From Streptomyces sp. B21-083 (GTDB lineage Bacteria > Actinomycetota > Actinomycetes > Streptomycetales > Streptomycetaceae): a stretch of DNA of 64,000 nt. Position 1 is the first letter of the stretch. Each line of letters opens with the position of its first letter. This document shows positions 55,177 to 64,000 of the stretch, piece after piece. The DNA is taken from the NCBI RefSeq assembly GCF_036898825.1, contig NZ_JARUND010000002.1, forward strand, positions 2,418,001-2,482,000. Reading direction: 5' to 3'. The translations under genes and the position numbers were made by a program. Under the pieces are notes generated by a model. It did no database searches. It saw only the letters and a list, made by a program, of their open reading frames with translations, and was not told the DNA's origin.

Positions 55177-55467
55177 TCACACCAACACCTGCCTGACGAC
55201 AGTGATCAGGATGTACACGATGATCATCAGTACGAAGAAGGACAGGTCGAGCGCCACGCCCCCGAGACGCAACGGCGGGATGACCCGCCGCAGAAGCTTG
55301 AGCGGTGGATCAGTGACAGTGTAAGTGGCCTCCAGAATGACCACCATCGCCTTGCCCGGCTGCCATGAGCGGGCGAACTGGAAGACATAGTCCATGACCA
55401 ACCGGAAGATCAGCACGATGAGGAAGCACATCAGCGCGATGTAGAGAACCTGTCCAACCACGCTCAT
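55177..55467 (-). CDS. yggT: YggT-family membrane protein
   Basis: 96 residues with two membrane segments (VLYIALMCFLIVLIFRLV and LSFFVLMIIVYILITVV) and the family motif TDPPLKLLRRVIPPL between them. YggT proteins recur in division clusters between sepF and divIVA. Function unclear; possibly linked to osmotic tolerance or membrane organisation. Confidence 0.92.
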   Translation of the reverse strand: MSVVGQVLYIALMCFLIVLIFRLVMDYVFQFARSWQPGKAMVVILEATYTVTDPPLKLLRRVIPPLRLGGVALDLSFFVLMIIVYILITVVRQVLV

Positions 55468-55552
55468 GATCCGCGCTTACCTCTCCCCTGTTTCCATGCT
55501 GCTGGGTACCGCTGGTGGTACTGCCTGGTTACTGCTTTTCCGGTCGTGCGTC

Positions 55553-56212
55553 TCAGCTCTGGTTGAAGAACCCGCCCTCTGCGATGCGGGCCTTGTCCTC
55601 CGCCGTGACATCGACGTTAGCAGGCGACAACAGGAACACCTTCTGCGTCACCCGCTCGATGCTGCCGTGAAGACCAAACACCAAACCGGCCGCAAAGTCG
55701 ACAAGTCGCTTCGCGTCTGTGTCATCCATCTCAGTGAGATTCATGATCACAGGAGTGCCCTCACGGAAGTGTTCCCCGATGGTACGGGCCTCGTTGTAGG
55801 TCCGGGGGTGAAGCGTGGTGATCCGGTAAGGCTCTCGTTCCGACACGACCTTGGGCATGATCACCGGTGCGTTCTTCTCCAGGCCTGAGCGTTCTTGTGT
55901 GATGGACGCCACGGGCGCGATTCGCGCCGGACGCCCGGATTCCGCGCCCAGCGAAGCGGAATGCGACACCGGATCGCGCGGGACGGGCGGTTGCACCACT
56001 CGTACCGATTCGTCCCTTTGGGACTGGTGTGACTGATGGGACTGGTGCGAACCGTGCGGCTGATGCGAGGGCTCACGCCGCCGCAGATCACGCTCGGGTT
56101 CCGGGTCGAGTTCGGGCTCGAAGTCGTCATCGGGGTCGAATCCCCGGCCGTCGTACCCATCGTCCTCCACGAGGCCGAGGTAGACCGCCATCTTGCGCAT
56201 CGCGCCGGCCAT
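55553..56212 (-). CDS. sepF: Cell division protein SepF
   Basis: 219 residues. SepF polymerises and tethers FtsZ to the membrane. The N-terminus [18 protein letters not shown] forms the membrane-binding helix. A His/Ser-rich linker ([17 protein letters not shown]) precedes the C-terminal SepF domain with [18 protein letters not shown] and [14 protein letters not shown] 56210-56212 has GAGGA upstream. Conserved next to yggS and ftsZ. Confidence 0.96.
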   Translation of the reverse strand: MAGAMRKMAVYLGLVEDDGYDGRGFDPDDDFEPELDPEPERDLRRREPSHQPHGSHQSHQSHQSQRDESVRVVQPPVPRDPVSHSASLGAESGRPARIAPVASITQERSGLEKNAPVIMPKVVSEREPYRITTLHPRTYNEARTIGEHFREGTPVIMNLTEMDDTDAKRLVDFAAGLVFGLHGSIERVTQKVFLLSPANVDVTAEDKARIAEGGFFNQS

Positions 56213-56342
56213 TGCTCTGAGTCCTCCGCTCTGTGGTGGATCGACTGACGTATGCCAAGTGCCCGTGATCCACGAGGTCGTTACGACCGCCTCTCAGCGG
56301 TAATGACCATATTTTCTGCTGTGGTCCGACTTCCTGGCGACG

Positions 56343-57062
56343 TTACCCGAGCCTTGGACGGACTCCGAGTACCGCACTGCCGACGCGCACATGTGTCGCC
56401 CCGGCCGTCACGGCCTTCTCGAGGTCCGCACTCATCCCTGCGGACACCATGTTCGCAGCCGGATGGGTGCGGCGCATAGCAGTCGACAAATCCATCAGCC
56501 GCTCGAATGCCGCCAATTCACGTCCGGCGTACGGTCCGGTCAGCGGTGCGACGGTCATCAGCCCGTCGAGCCTGAGCCCCTCGGCCCCGGCGACCAGGTC
56601 GGCCAACTCCCCGATTCCGCCCGGCCCCACGCCTCCGCGCTCCCCGCGCGCACTCTCCTCCGCGTCCAGCGCGACCTGGATCAGACAGCCCACCTCGCGC
56701 CCCGCCCGCACCGCCTCCCTGGACAGTCCGGAGACCAGCCGGTCGCGGTCGACGGACTGCACGACACCGGCGTAACCGACCACGGAACGAACCTTGTTGG
56801 TCTGCAACTGGCCCACGAAATGCCAGGTGAGCGCCAGATCGGCGCACTCCTCGGCCTTGGGCGCCGCGTCCTGGTCCCGATTCTCGGCCACATGCCGCAC
56901 ACCGAGCTCCCACAGGATCCGCACATCGCTCGCGGGGTAGGTCTTGGTGACGACGATCAGCGTCACCTCCTCCCGCTTGCGGCCCGCCGCCGAACAGGCC
57001 GTCGCGATACGTTCCTCGACCGCCGCCAGATTCGCGGCGAGTTCGCCCTTACGGTCCGTCAT
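56343..57062 (-). CDS. yggS: PLP homeostasis protein YggS/PLPHP
   Basis: 239 residues. Non-catalytic PLP-binding (beta/alpha) barrel that keeps PLP pools in balance. PLP lysine in LIVVTKTYPASDV near residue 40, with AENRDQDAAPKAEE, WHFVGQLQTNK and MVSAGMSADLEKAV. ATG 57062 is chosen; ATG 57068 two codons upstream overlaps the pgeF stop (TGATG). Coupled to pgeF. Confidence 0.93.
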   Translation of the reverse strand: MTDRKGELAANLAAVEERIATACSAAGRKREEVTLIVVTKTYPASDVRILWELGVRHVAENRDQDAAPKAEECADLALTWHFVGQLQTNKVRSVVGYAGVVQSVDRDRLVSGLSREAVRAGREVGCLIQVALDAEESARGERGGVGPGGIGELADLVAGAEGLRLDGLMTVAPLTGPYAGRELAAFERLMDLSTAMRRTHPAANMVSAGMSADLEKAVTAGATHVRVGSAVLGVRPRLG

Positions 57063-57067
57063 GTCCA

Positions 57068-57832
57068 TCAGTCCAGCCAGACATAGCCTGCGAGCCGCCC
57101 GGTCGTGCGGTCGCGGCGGTACGAGAAGTGGTCGGCGGACTCCCGCGTGCACACCGGCGACTGCTGCCGGTCACGCACCCCGAGCCGCTCCAGTTGGGCG
57201 TGCACCCCGGCGACCACGTCGACGGCGGGTGTGCCCCAGCTGGTCTCGGCGTACGCCGCGGGTTCGACGGCGGCGACATCGGCGCGCATCTCCCGCGGCA
57301 CTTCGTAGCAACGGCCGCAGACAGCGGGGCCGGTGCGGGCGACGATCCGGGCGGGGTCGGCGCCGAGGGACTCCATGGCGTCCACGGCGGCGGGGACGAT
57401 CCCGGCGACCAGGCCGGGCCGGCCCGCGTGGGCCGCGGCGACCACACCGGCGACCGGGTCGGCCAGCAGGACCGGGACGCAGTCGGCGGTGAGGACGGCG
57501 AGGGCGAGGCCACGGGTGGCGGTGACCAGCCCGTCGACGGGCGGAGTGAGCCGGGGGTCGCGGCTCTTCGCGAACGGTGGAACGGTCCACGGCCCGTCGA
57601 CCTCGGCGACGTCGTTTCCGTGCACCTGGTTCATCCAGACCACCCGGTCCGGGTCGAGACCCAGGGACTTGGCGGCCAGTTCACGATTCGTGACGACTGC
57701 GGCCTGGTCGTCGCCGACCGCTCCGCCGAGGTTCAGCTCCTCGTACGGAACGGCGCTCACCCCGCCCCACCGGTCGGTGAAGGCGAAGTGCGCGCCGCTC
57801 GCATCGCTCGCCACGGAGCGCTGCCCTATCAC
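57068..57832 (-). CDS. pgeF: PgeF/YfiH-family protein (laccase domain)
   Basis: 254 residues. YfiH-type copper/zinc-binding fold, linked in E. coli to editing of peptidoglycan and reported as a purine nucleoside or oxidase enzyme elsewhere. Metal residues: [31 protein letters not shown] start overlaps the ftsZ stop (GTGA). The order ftsZ-pgeF-yggS-sepF is standard in actinobacteria. Confidence 0.93.
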   Translation of the reverse strand: MIGQRSVASDASGAHFAFTDRWGGVSAVPYEELNLGGAVGDDQAAVVTNRELAAKSLGLDPDRVVWMNQVHGNDVAEVDGPWTVPPFAKSRDPRLTPPVDGLVTATRGLALAVLTADCVPVLLADPVAGVVAAAHAGRPGLVAGIVPAAVDAMESLGADPARIVARTGPAVCGRCYEVPREMRADVAAVEPAAYAETSWGTPAVDVVAGVHAQLERLGVRDRQQSPVCTRESADHFSYRRDRTTGRLAGYVWLD

Positions 57833-59019
57833 TTCAGGAAGTCCGGCACGTCCAGCTCCTCCGCCGCACTGTCCGAGTAGGACCGGGACGGCGGGACCGG
57901 CGGGGAGATCGGGAGCTCGTGGGCCGGCTCCGGGGCGGGTGCCGGGGTCTCCCTCGGCGTGACGCTGCCGAGCGAGCCGAAGGACGGACGGCTGTCGGAG
58001 GACCGTACCGACGTGGGTTCGTCGCGCTTGGCACCGGCCGAGCCGAGGATGTTGTCCCGCTTGGGCGGGGGCTGCCCCCCGTCGAAGCCGGCCGCGATGA
58101 CCGTGACCCGGACCTCGTCACCGAGGGCGTCGTCGATGACCGCGCCGAAGATGATGTTGGCCTCGGGGTGCGCGGCCTCGCTGACCAGCTGGGCGGCCTC
58201 GTTGATCTCGAACAGGCCGAGGTCGGAGCCACCGGAGATGGAGAGCAGGACGCCCCGGGCGCCGTCGATGGAGGCCTCCAGGAGCGGCGAGGAGATCGCC
58301 ATCTCGGCCGCCGCCACCGCACGGTCGTCGCCACGGGCGGAACCGATGCCCATGAGAGCCGAACCCGCCTCGGACATCACGGACTTGACGTCGGCGAAGT
58401 CGAGGTTGATCAGACCGGGGGTGGTGATCAGGTCGGTGATGCCCTGGACGCCGGAGAGCAGGACCTGGTCCGCCGACTTGAAGGCGTCGAGGACCGAGAC
58501 CTGGCGGTCCGAGATGGACAGCAGCCGGTCGTTGGGGATGACGATGAGGGTGTCGACCTCTTCGCGGAGTTCCGCGATGCCGTCCTCCGCCTGGTTGGCG
58601 CGGCGCCGTCCTTCGAAGGTGAAGGGGCGGGTGACCACGCCGATGGTGAGGGCGCCGAGGTTGCGGGCGATGTTGGCCACGACGGGCGCGCCGCCGGTGC
58701 CGGTGCCGCCACCCTCGCCTGCCGTCACGAAGACCATGTCGGCCCCCTTGAGGACCTCCTCGATCTCCTCGCGGTGGTCCTCCGCCGCCTTGCGGCCGAC
58801 GGCCGGGTTGGCGCCGGCGCCGAGTCCGCGGGTGAGTTCGCGGCCGACGTCGAGCTTGACGTCGGCGTCGCTCATCAACAGCGCCTGAGCATCGGTGTTG
58901 ATGGCGATGAACTCGACGCCCTTCAGACCGACCTCGATCATCCGGTTGATGGCGTTGACACCACCGCCGCCGACACCGATGACTTTGATGACTGCGAGGT
59001 AGTTCTGCGGTGCTGCCAC
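57829..59019 (-). CDS. ftsZ: Cell division protein FtsZ
   Basis: 396 residues, tubulin-like GTPase forming the division ring and sporulation ladders. Tubulin signature GGGTGTG at 103-109. [20 protein letters not shown] and [12 protein letters not shown] (T7 loop) are conserved. The disordered linker (about 315-385) ends in the partner-binding tail [11 protein letters not shown] 59017-59019 follows GAGG. Upstream lies a candidate promoter (59175-59204) and an AACCCTAA inverted repeat (59114-59138). ftsQ is 276 bases upstream, so ftsZ probably has its own promoters. Confidence 0.98.
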   Translation of the reverse strand: MAAPQNYLAVIKVIGVGGGGVNAINRMIEVGLKGVEFIAINTDAQALLMSDADVKLDVGRELTRGLGAGANPAVGRKAAEDHREEIEEVLKGADMVFVTAGEGGGTGTGGAPVVANIARNLGALTIGVVTRPFTFEGRRRANQAEDGIAELREEVDTLIVIPNDRLLSISDRQVSVLDAFKSADQVLLSGVQGITDLITTPGLINLDFADVKSVMSEAGSALMGIGSARGDDRAVAAAEMAISSPLLEASIDGARGVLLSISGGSDLGLFEINEAAQLVSEAAHPEANIIFGAVIDDALGDEVRVTVIAAGFDGGQPPPKRDNILGSAGAKRDEPTSVRSSDSRPSFGSLGSVTPRETPAPAPEPAHELPISPPVPPSRSYSDSAAEELDVPDFLK

Positions 59020-59113
59020 GTCGAAGGCCTCTCGCCTCGAGTTACGTGTCGCCGTTCGCGATACGGCGAACGGACAACTCATGCCGAAGTGGGACGGTCC
59101 GAACGCCGACCCG

Positions 59114-59138
59114 AACCCTAACGTTGAAGTTTAGGGTT
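59114..59138 (-). promoter_or_regulatory. Inverted repeat in the ftsZ leader
   Basis: AACCCTAA and TTAGGGTT flank a 9-base loop about 95-119 bases before the ftsZ start. In the transcript it forms an 8-base-pair hairpin downstream of the candidate promoter, or it could be an operator for a developmental regulator. Confidence 0.45.
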
Positions 59139-59174
59139 ACCAGTGTGTCTGTTCCTTGGACTCTTCCGAACAGG

Positions 59175-59204
59175 ACACTAAGTCGACAAGTGGCGCACGT
59201 TCAA
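59175..59204 (-). promoter_or_regulatory. Candidate promoter of ftsZ
   Basis: On the minus strand TTGAAC (59199-59204) and TAGTGT (59175-59180) are 18 bases apart, a good vegetative-type promoter. Multiple ftsZ promoters, one developmentally controlled, are known in Streptomyces. Confidence 0.5.
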
Positions 59205-59294
59205 CGAACACGCCGAACCTCCCGTTTTTCTTTTCACCCTATGTGATCAGCCATAGCGATGCCCAACCAGGGTGCTGGCCTGCGCTGACGGGCG

Positions 59295-60113
59295 TCAACT
59301 CCCTGATGACGCGGGGGCGGTGGGGACGCTCACGTCGAAGTGCCGCGCACCGGGAGCCGCTTTCATGAGAGCGGTGAGCGCACGGGCCTTCGCGGCGCCC
59401 TTCTCGCCGCTCCCCCACGCGACGGTCCGGCCGTCGCCCAACTCCAGCGAGATGGAGTCGTACGAGCGGACCTTGACCGTCCTGGCGGCGCGCGCGACGG
59501 CGCCCGGCAGGTCGCCCGCCACCCGCACCGCCTCGCGCACCAGCCGGTCGCCGCCGAAGCGGCGCAGACTGGCGGTCTGCGAACCGGTCCTGGACATCGT
59601 CAATTCCAATGCGGGTACACCTTCGGGAGCATGTGAAACCGTCGCGAATCGCACGCCTTTCGCGTCCACTTCGACATACTTGGCCGGTTTCCCGGCGCTT
59701 TCGACAATCAGGACAGGGGTACGTTCGACCACTTTCAGCACGATTCCGTGCGGCCAGGACCGAGTGACCTCAACCGAGTCAATTCGGGGCAATTCCCGGA
59801 GCAGTCGGGACTCGATGGCGCCCGTGTCGACGGAGACGAGCGGTTCCCCGACCGGCACGTCGGCGGCTTCCCGCACCTGTGCCTGCGTCAGAACACCGGT
59901 CCCCGACACCGATACGCGCTCCACGTGCGTCCACCGGGACCCGTAGAGCACCCAGAGGACGCCCCCGCCGAGGACGAGCAGGGCGAAGGCCGTGATGACG
60001 ATCGTACGAAGCCTGCGGGGCCCCAACCGGCCGAGAAGGCCCGGTCGGCGGGGCGGGCCGGAGATGTCCTGCTGCCGTTCACCGCGTTCGGCGGTCGTCG
60101 CTCCTCCGGCCAC
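59295..60113 (-). CDS. ftsQ: Cell division protein FtsQ
   Basis: 272 residues. Single-span divisome scaffold. Basic cytoplasmic N-terminus, membrane segment TIVITAFALLVLGGGVLWVL (about 37-56), POTRA domain from VERVSVSGTGVLT and beta domain with DSVEVTRSWPHGIVLKVVER. GTG start follows AAGGG. 25 bases after murG. Confidence 0.95.
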   Translation of the reverse strand: MAGGATTAERGERQQDISGPPRRPGLLGRLGPRRLRTIVITAFALLVLGGGVLWVLYGSRWTHVERVSVSGTGVLTQAQVREAADVPVGEPLVSVDTGAIESRLLRELPRIDSVEVTRSWPHGIVLKVVERTPVLIVESAGKPAKYVEVDAKGVRFATVSHAPEGVPALELTMSRTGSQTASLRRFGGDRLVREAVRVAGDLPGAVARAARTVKVRSYDSISLELGDGRTVAWGSGEKGAAKARALTALMKAAPGARHFDVSVPTAPASSGS

Positions 60114-60138
60114 GCCCTTTCCTGCCTTCCTTCGTCGC

Positions 60139-61230
60139 CTAGCGGTGGCGTGAGGCGATCGCCTCGTACACCATGCCGACGAGCAGGTCGTCGGCGTCCC
60201 GGCGGCCGAACTCGCTGGCGGCGCGGGACATCTCGTACAGCCGGTGCGGGTCGGCGAGCACGGGCAGGACCTGTCGCTGGACCCACTCGGGCGTCAGTTC
60301 CGCGTCGTCGACCAGGAGTCCGCCACCGGCCTTGACCACCGGCTGGGCGTTCAGCCGCTGTTCGCCGTTGCCGATGGGCAGCGGGACGTAGGCGGCCGGG
60401 AGTCCGACGGCGGAGAGTTCGGCGACGGTCATCGCGCCCGCGCGGCAGAGCATCATGTCGGCCGCGGCGTACGCGAGGTCCATCCGGTCCACGTACGGTA
60501 CCGGGATGTAGGGGGGCATCCCCGGCATCTGCTGCACCTGCGGCAGTTCGTTCTTCGGGCCGACCGCGTGCAGCACCTGGATGCCGGCCTGCTGGAGGTA
60601 CGGCGCGACCCGCTCGATCACCTCGTTCAGGTGCCGGGCGCCCTGCGAGCCGCCGGAGACCAGCAGCGTCGGCAGACTCGGGTCGAGCCCGAACGCGGCC
60701 CGCGCCTCGGGACGTACCGCGGCCCGGTCCAGGGTGGCGATGGAGCGGCGCAGCGGGATGCCGATGTAGCGGGCGCCGCGGAGCTTGCTGTCCGGGGTGG
60801 AGACGGCGACCTGGGCGGCGTACCGCGAGCCGATCTTGTTGGCGAGGCCGGGGCGGGCGTTGGCCTCGTGGACGACGATCGGCACACCCAGGCGCTTGGC
60901 GGCCAGATAGCCGGGCAGGGCCACATAGCCGCCGAAGCCGACGACGGCGTCGGCCTTGGTGCGCTCCAGGATCTCCTCGGCGGCCTTGATCGTGCCGCGC
61001 AGCCGCCCGGGGACGGTGATCAGCTCAGGGGTGGGCTTGCGCGGCAGCGGGACCGCTGGGATCAGCGCCAGGTCATAGCCCCGCTCGGGGACGAGCCGGG
61101 TCTCCAGACCGCGTTCCGTGCCCAGGGCGGTGATCCCCATGCTGGGGTCAGCCCTGCGCAGGGCGTCCGCGAGGGCGAGCGCGGGCTCGATGTGGCCGGC
61201 GGTCCCCCCACCGGCGAGTACGACATGCAC
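60139..61230 (-). CDS. murG: UDP-GlcNAc transferase MurG
   Basis: 363 residues. Adds GlcNAc to lipid I to give lipid II at the inner membrane face. MHVVLAGGGTAGHIEPALAL at the N-terminus and VSGGSQGARHLNEV are donor-site motifs. The start follows ftsW by 6 bases, so the two should be one transcript. Confidence 0.97.
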   Translation of the reverse strand: MHVVLAGGGTAGHIEPALALADALRRADPSMGITALGTERGLETRLVPERGYDLALIPAVPLPRKPTPELITVPGRLRGTIKAAEEILERTKADAVVGFGGYVALPGYLAAKRLGVPIVVHEANARPGLANKIGSRYAAQVAVSTPDSKLRGARYIGIPLRRSIATLDRAAVRPEARAAFGLDPSLPTLLVSGGSQGARHLNEVIERVAPYLQQAGIQVLHAVGPKNELPQVQQMPGMPPYIPVPYVDRMDLAYAAADMMLCRAGAMTVAELSAVGLPAAYVPLPIGNGEQRLNAQPVVKAGGGLLVDDAELTPEWVQRQVLPVLADPHRLYEMSRAASEFGRRDADDLLVGMVYEAIASRHR

Positions 61231-61236
61231 CGAAAT

Positions 61237-62607
61237 TCACCGCTCTCCGGACGAACGCGCCGCCGAGGCACGCCGTCTCATCGTGTTCCATCTCCGGGGG
61301 TTCCGATCGGACACCGGGCCCCCAGCTCCCCGCTTTCTACCAAAGCGGGGTTGCCGCAACGAAAGCGCCGCCCGCGCACCCGGTTCGTCGCGTGCGAAGG
61401 CGATCAGCAGTCCGATGGCGAACATGGTCGGCAACAGGGCGGAACCCCCGTAGGAGAACAGCGGGAGCGGGACACCGGCGATCGGCAGCAGGCCGAGCAC
61501 CGCACCGATGTTGATCACTGCCTGAGCGGTGATCCAGGTGGTCACACCTCCCGCGGCGTACCTCACGAAGGGGTCCTCCGTGCGTCCGGCCACGCGGATA
61601 CCCGCATAGCCTAGGGCCGCGAAGAGGGCGAGCACCGACAGAGTCCCCGCCAGGCCCAGTTCCTCACCGGTGACGGCGAAGATGAAGTCGGTGTGCGCCT
61701 CGGGGAGTTGCCCCCATTTTTCCACACTCGCACCGAGGCCCGAACCGAACAGGCCACCGGAGGCGAGCGCGTAGATCCCGTGCACGGCCTGCCAGCAGGA
61801 GTTGGCCCCGGTGCCGGGTTCGGTGGCGCCGATGCACTGGAAGCGGCCCATCCGGTTGGGGCTGGTCTTGATGAGCACGAGCCCGATGAACACGGCGACG
61901 GACAGCACACCCACGAACAGCCGCGTGGGCGCCCCGGCCAGCCAAAGCAGCCCGAACAGGATGGCGGTGAGGATGATCGCCGTGCCCATGTCGCCGCCGA
62001 GCATGATCAGGCCGAGCAGCATGAACGTGACCGGGACCAGCGGCACCAGCATGTGCTTCCACTGCGTGAGCAGCCGCCTGTCCTCCTTGCGCGCGATCAG
62101 GTCGGCGCCCCACAGCACCAGGGCGAGCTTGCCGAACTCGCTCGGCTGGATCTGGAAGGAGCCGCCCAGCGAGATCCAGTTCTGGTTGCCGTTGATGGAC
62201 AGCCCTATCCCGGGCACCTGGACGAGGGCCATCAGGAAGACGGAGCCGGCGAGGATCGGGTAGGCGAGCGCCCGGTGCAGCTTCACGGGCATGCGCGAGG
62301 CCGAGAACAGCAGCACACCGCCGATCGTGGCGGCCAGCAGCTGTTTGCGGAAGAAGAACGTTCCGGGCTTGGACAGTTGCAGCGCGGTGATCTGGGAGGC
62401 CGAGTAGACCATCACCAGCCCGAGCACCGTGATCAGCAGCGAGCCGCCGAGGATCACGTAGTAGGCGGTCAACGGCCGGTCCCAGGCCCGCTCCACCCGC
62501 CTGCGAAGCCGCCGTACGGGATTGTCCCGGGGCGGCCGGGGCGCAGCGGGCCTACGAACCCGCACAGCCCCCTGAACGGGCGCACGACCAGTACGGCTAC
62601 TGGCCAT
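61237..62607 (-). CDS. ftsW: Cell division protein FtsW
   Basis: 456 residues, SEDS-family peptidoglycan polymerase with ten membrane segments. NGNQNWISLGG, QIQPSEFGKLALVLW, HTDFIFAVTGEELGLAG and GVPLPLFSYGG mark the family. Start ATG 62605-62607 has GGGAGG at ideal distance; GTG 62622 is less likely. The C-terminus is basic. A 184-base gap with an R1 repeat separates it from murD. Confidence 0.96.
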   Translation of the reverse strand: MASSRTGRAPVQGAVRVRRPAAPRPPRDNPVRRLRRRVERAWDRPLTAYYVILGGSLLITVLGLVMVYSASQITALQLSKPGTFFFRKQLLAATIGGVLLFSASRMPVKLHRALAYPILAGSVFLMALVQVPGIGLSINGNQNWISLGGSFQIQPSEFGKLALVLWGADLIARKEDRRLLTQWKHMLVPLVPVTFMLLGLIMLGGDMGTAIILTAILFGLLWLAGAPTRLFVGVLSVAVFIGLVLIKTSPNRMGRFQCIGATEPGTGANSCWQAVHGIYALASGGLFGSGLGASVEKWGQLPEAHTDFIFAVTGEELGLAGTLSVLALFAALGYAGIRVAGRTEDPFVRYAAGGVTTWITAQAVINIGAVLGLLPIAGVPLPLFSYGGSALLPTMFAIGLLIAFARDEPGARAALSLRQPRFGRKRGAGGPVSDRNPRRWNTMRRRASAARSSGER

Positions 62608-62643
62608 CAGAGCCTCCCGCACGACTGCTGAAGGGCGCGCGCA

Positions 62644-62687
62644 GCGCCCCCTTCAGGGGCGCGGGGAACTGCGCGACCAGCCCCCCA
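62644..62687. repeat. Dispersed intergenic repeat R1, copy C
   Basis: GCGCCCC-CTTCA-GGGGCGC followed by GGGGAACTGCGCGACCAGCC. It lies in the murD-ftsW gap of the division cluster. The last bases of the tail differ from copies A and B (CCCC in place of ACAA). Confidence 0.8.
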
Positions 62688-62791
62688 CCGGGTCGGCACC
62701 AGACAACCCACCGAAAGTTCCCGAGCCACAACCGACCTCACGCGTCCCTCCAAGGCCCCCGAAGACACCCTTCGCGGCCGAAGACCGACCG

Positions 62792-64000
62792 TCAGGTCCC
62801 CGTACCGAGTTCGCGAACCGCCTGTGCGAACGCGTCACCGCGTTTGTTGTAGTTGGCGAACATGTCCATCGACGCACAGGCCGGCGCCAACAGCACCGTG
62901 TCCCCGGCACCGGCCAGGCCTCGCGCCGAGCGGACCGCCGCGAGCATCGCCCCAGTGTCGGTCCGGTCGAGGTCGACGACGGGTACTTCGGGCGCGTGTC
63001 GCGCGAGGGCTTCGCCGATCAGCGCACGGTCGGCACCGATCAGCACCACTCCACGAAGTCGCTTTGCCGACTTGGCGACCAGTTCGTCGAAGGTCGCGCC
63101 CTTGGCGAGCCCGCCGGCGATCCACACGATCGACTCGTACGCCGCCAAGGAGGCCTCGGCCGCGTGGGTGTTGGTCGCCTTGGAGTCGTCGATGTACGCG
63201 ACCCCGTCCACATCGGCCACGTGAGCGATGCGGTGGGCGTCCGGGGTGAAGGCCCGCAGGCCGTCCCGGACCGCCTTCGCGGGCACCCCGTAGGCCCGGG
63301 CGAGGGCAGCCGCGGCAAGGGCGTTGGCGATGTTGTGCGGGGCGGGCGGGTTGACGTCCGTGACCTCGGCCAGTTCCTGGGCGTTCCGCTGCCGGTCCTC
63401 GACGAAGGCGCGGTCGACCAGGATGCCCTCCACGACGCCGAGTTGGGACGGCCCGGGTGCGCCGAGCGTGAACCCGACGGCCCGGCAGCCCTCCTCGACG
63501 TCCGCGCCGCGCACCAGGTCCTCGGTGGCCTTGTCGGCCACGTTGTAGACACAGGCGACCTGATTGCCCTCGTAGATACGGCCCTTGTCGGCGGCGTACG
63601 CCTCCATGGAGCCGTGCCAGTCGAGATGGTCGGGGGCGAGGTTGAGGACCGCGGCGGAGTGGGCGCGCAGGGAGGGCGCCCAGTGGAGCTGGTAGCTGGA
63701 GAGTTCCACCGCGAGGACGTCGTACGTCTCCTCGCCGAGCACCACGTCGATGATCGGTGTGCCGATGTTGCCGACGGCTGCCGTACGCAGGCCCGCCGCG
63801 CGCAGGATCGACGCGAGCATCTGGGTGGTGGTCGTCTTGCCGTTGGTGCCGGTGATCGCCAGCCAGGTGGCTGCTTCGCCACCGCCCCGCCCGCGCAGCC
63901 GCCAGGCGATCTCCACGTCGCCGACGACGTCCACGCCCGCCTCGGCCGCCGCCGCGAAGAGCGGTGAACTCGGCTTCCAGCCGGGCGAGGTGACGACAAG
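62792..64000 (-). CDS. murD: UDP-N-acetylmuramoylalanine-D-glutamate ligase, C-terminal part (runs off the window)
   Basis: 403 codons reach the right window edge; the start lies beyond 64000. Adds D-glutamate to UDP-MurNAc-L-Ala. ATP-binding loop ITGTNGKTTTTQML, Mur-ligase motifs LNLAPDHLDWHGSMEAYAA, HNIANALAAAALARA and YIDDSKATNTHA. The C-terminus CASMDMFANYNKRGDAF is typical. First gene of the visible division cluster on the minus strand. Confidence 0.96.
   Translation of the reverse strand, partial: LVVTSPGWKPSSPLFAAAAEAGVDVVGDVEIAWRLRGRGGGEAATWLAITGTNGKTTTTQMLASILRAAGLRTAAVGNIGTPIIDVVLGEETYDVLAVELSSYQLHWAPSLRAHSAAVLNLAPDHLDWHGSMEAYAADKGRIYEGNQVACVYNVADKATEDLVRGADVEEGCRAVGFTLGAPGPSQLGVVEGILVDRAFVEDRQRNAQELAEVTDVNPPAPHNIANALAAAALARAYGVPAKAVRDGLRAFTPDAHRIAHVADVDGVAYIDDSKATNTHAAEASLAAYESIVWIAGGLAKGATFDELVAKSAKRLRGVVLIGADRALIGEALARHAPEVPVVDLDRTDTGAMLAAVRSARGLAGAGDTVLLAPACASMDMFANYNKRGDAFAQAVRELGTGT

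Noticed and set aside
59114..59138. Telomere-like TTAGGG repeat
   Set aside because: Only one inverted pair occurs and Streptomyces telomeres are not of this type; treated as a regulatory palindrome.
60..64000. tRNA, rRNA, insertion sequence, integrase or attachment site
   Set aside because: None was found on reading both strands; no transposase motifs and no direct repeats flanking an insert, other than the R1 and R2 intergenic elements.

Overview
The window is chromosomal DNA of a Streptomyces. Coding regions are very GC-rich with G or C at most third codon positions, GTG starts are common, and the gene order (gltB, lgt, trpABMC, trpE/hisI, his operon, dnaE, phoD, lspA, ileS, divIVA, sepF, ftsZ, ftsQ, murG, ftsW, murD) is the one known from Streptomyces core chromosomes. 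I saw no rRNA, tRNA, prophage, insertion sequence or CRISPR array. Almost everything is core or conserved-lineage content.

Layout. (1) 1-2600: 5' part of gltB (minus), with a GlnR-like site in its leader. (2) 2965-3696: a VIT/CCC1-type membrane protein (minus). (3) 3979-11112: a plus-strand, tightly coupled run of four different ADP-ribosylglycohydrolase-family proteins, a family III CoA-transferase and a CitE-like lyase. This is the least explained locus here and my best candidate for an undescribed pathway. (4) 11175-20334 (minus): lgt, a DsbA-like protein, trpA, trpB, trpM, trpC, three small membrane proteins, trpE and hisI. (5) 20418-21053 (plus): a TIGR03085-type protein. (6) 21133-26858 (minus): hisD-hisC-hisB-small membrane protein-hisH-priA-ridA-hisF, almost every junction overlapping by a few bases. 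PriA probably also serves as the missing TrpF, which links the two pathways. (7) 27065-31136 (plus): a pentapeptide-like membrane protein, an unknown protein, a LON-substrate-domain protein and a YbaK-type deacylase. (8) 31361-35376 (minus): a membrane protein, an ABC-2 exporter and a NYN-domain protein. (9) 35605-47483: a small basic protein, dnaE, a DUF2252 protein, membrane and DsbA-like proteins, phoD with a candidate PHO box, a small secreted protein, a dienelactone-hydrolase-like protein, an MscS channel and a GNAT protein. (10) 47480-53690: an RluA-family synthase, lspA, a DksA-like protein and, divergently, ileS behind a T-box leader. (11) 53874-64000 (minus): divIVA, yggT, sepF, yggS, pgeF, ftsZ, ftsQ, murG, ftsW and partial murD, the division and cell-wall cluster.

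Two dispersed intergenic repeat families stand out. R1 (three copies: 15334, 21065, 62644) is a GC-rich palindrome followed by a constant 18-25 base tail. R2 (5171 and 31176) has a hairpin whose stem differs between the copies by a compensatory base pair, followed by a 30-base identical tail. Several genes (20418, 29885, 45794, phoD) have a TANNNT box 7-8 bases before the start codon and no ribosome-binding site, as expected for leaderless mRNAs.

Product names rest on reading motifs and recalling families; no database search or folding program was run.
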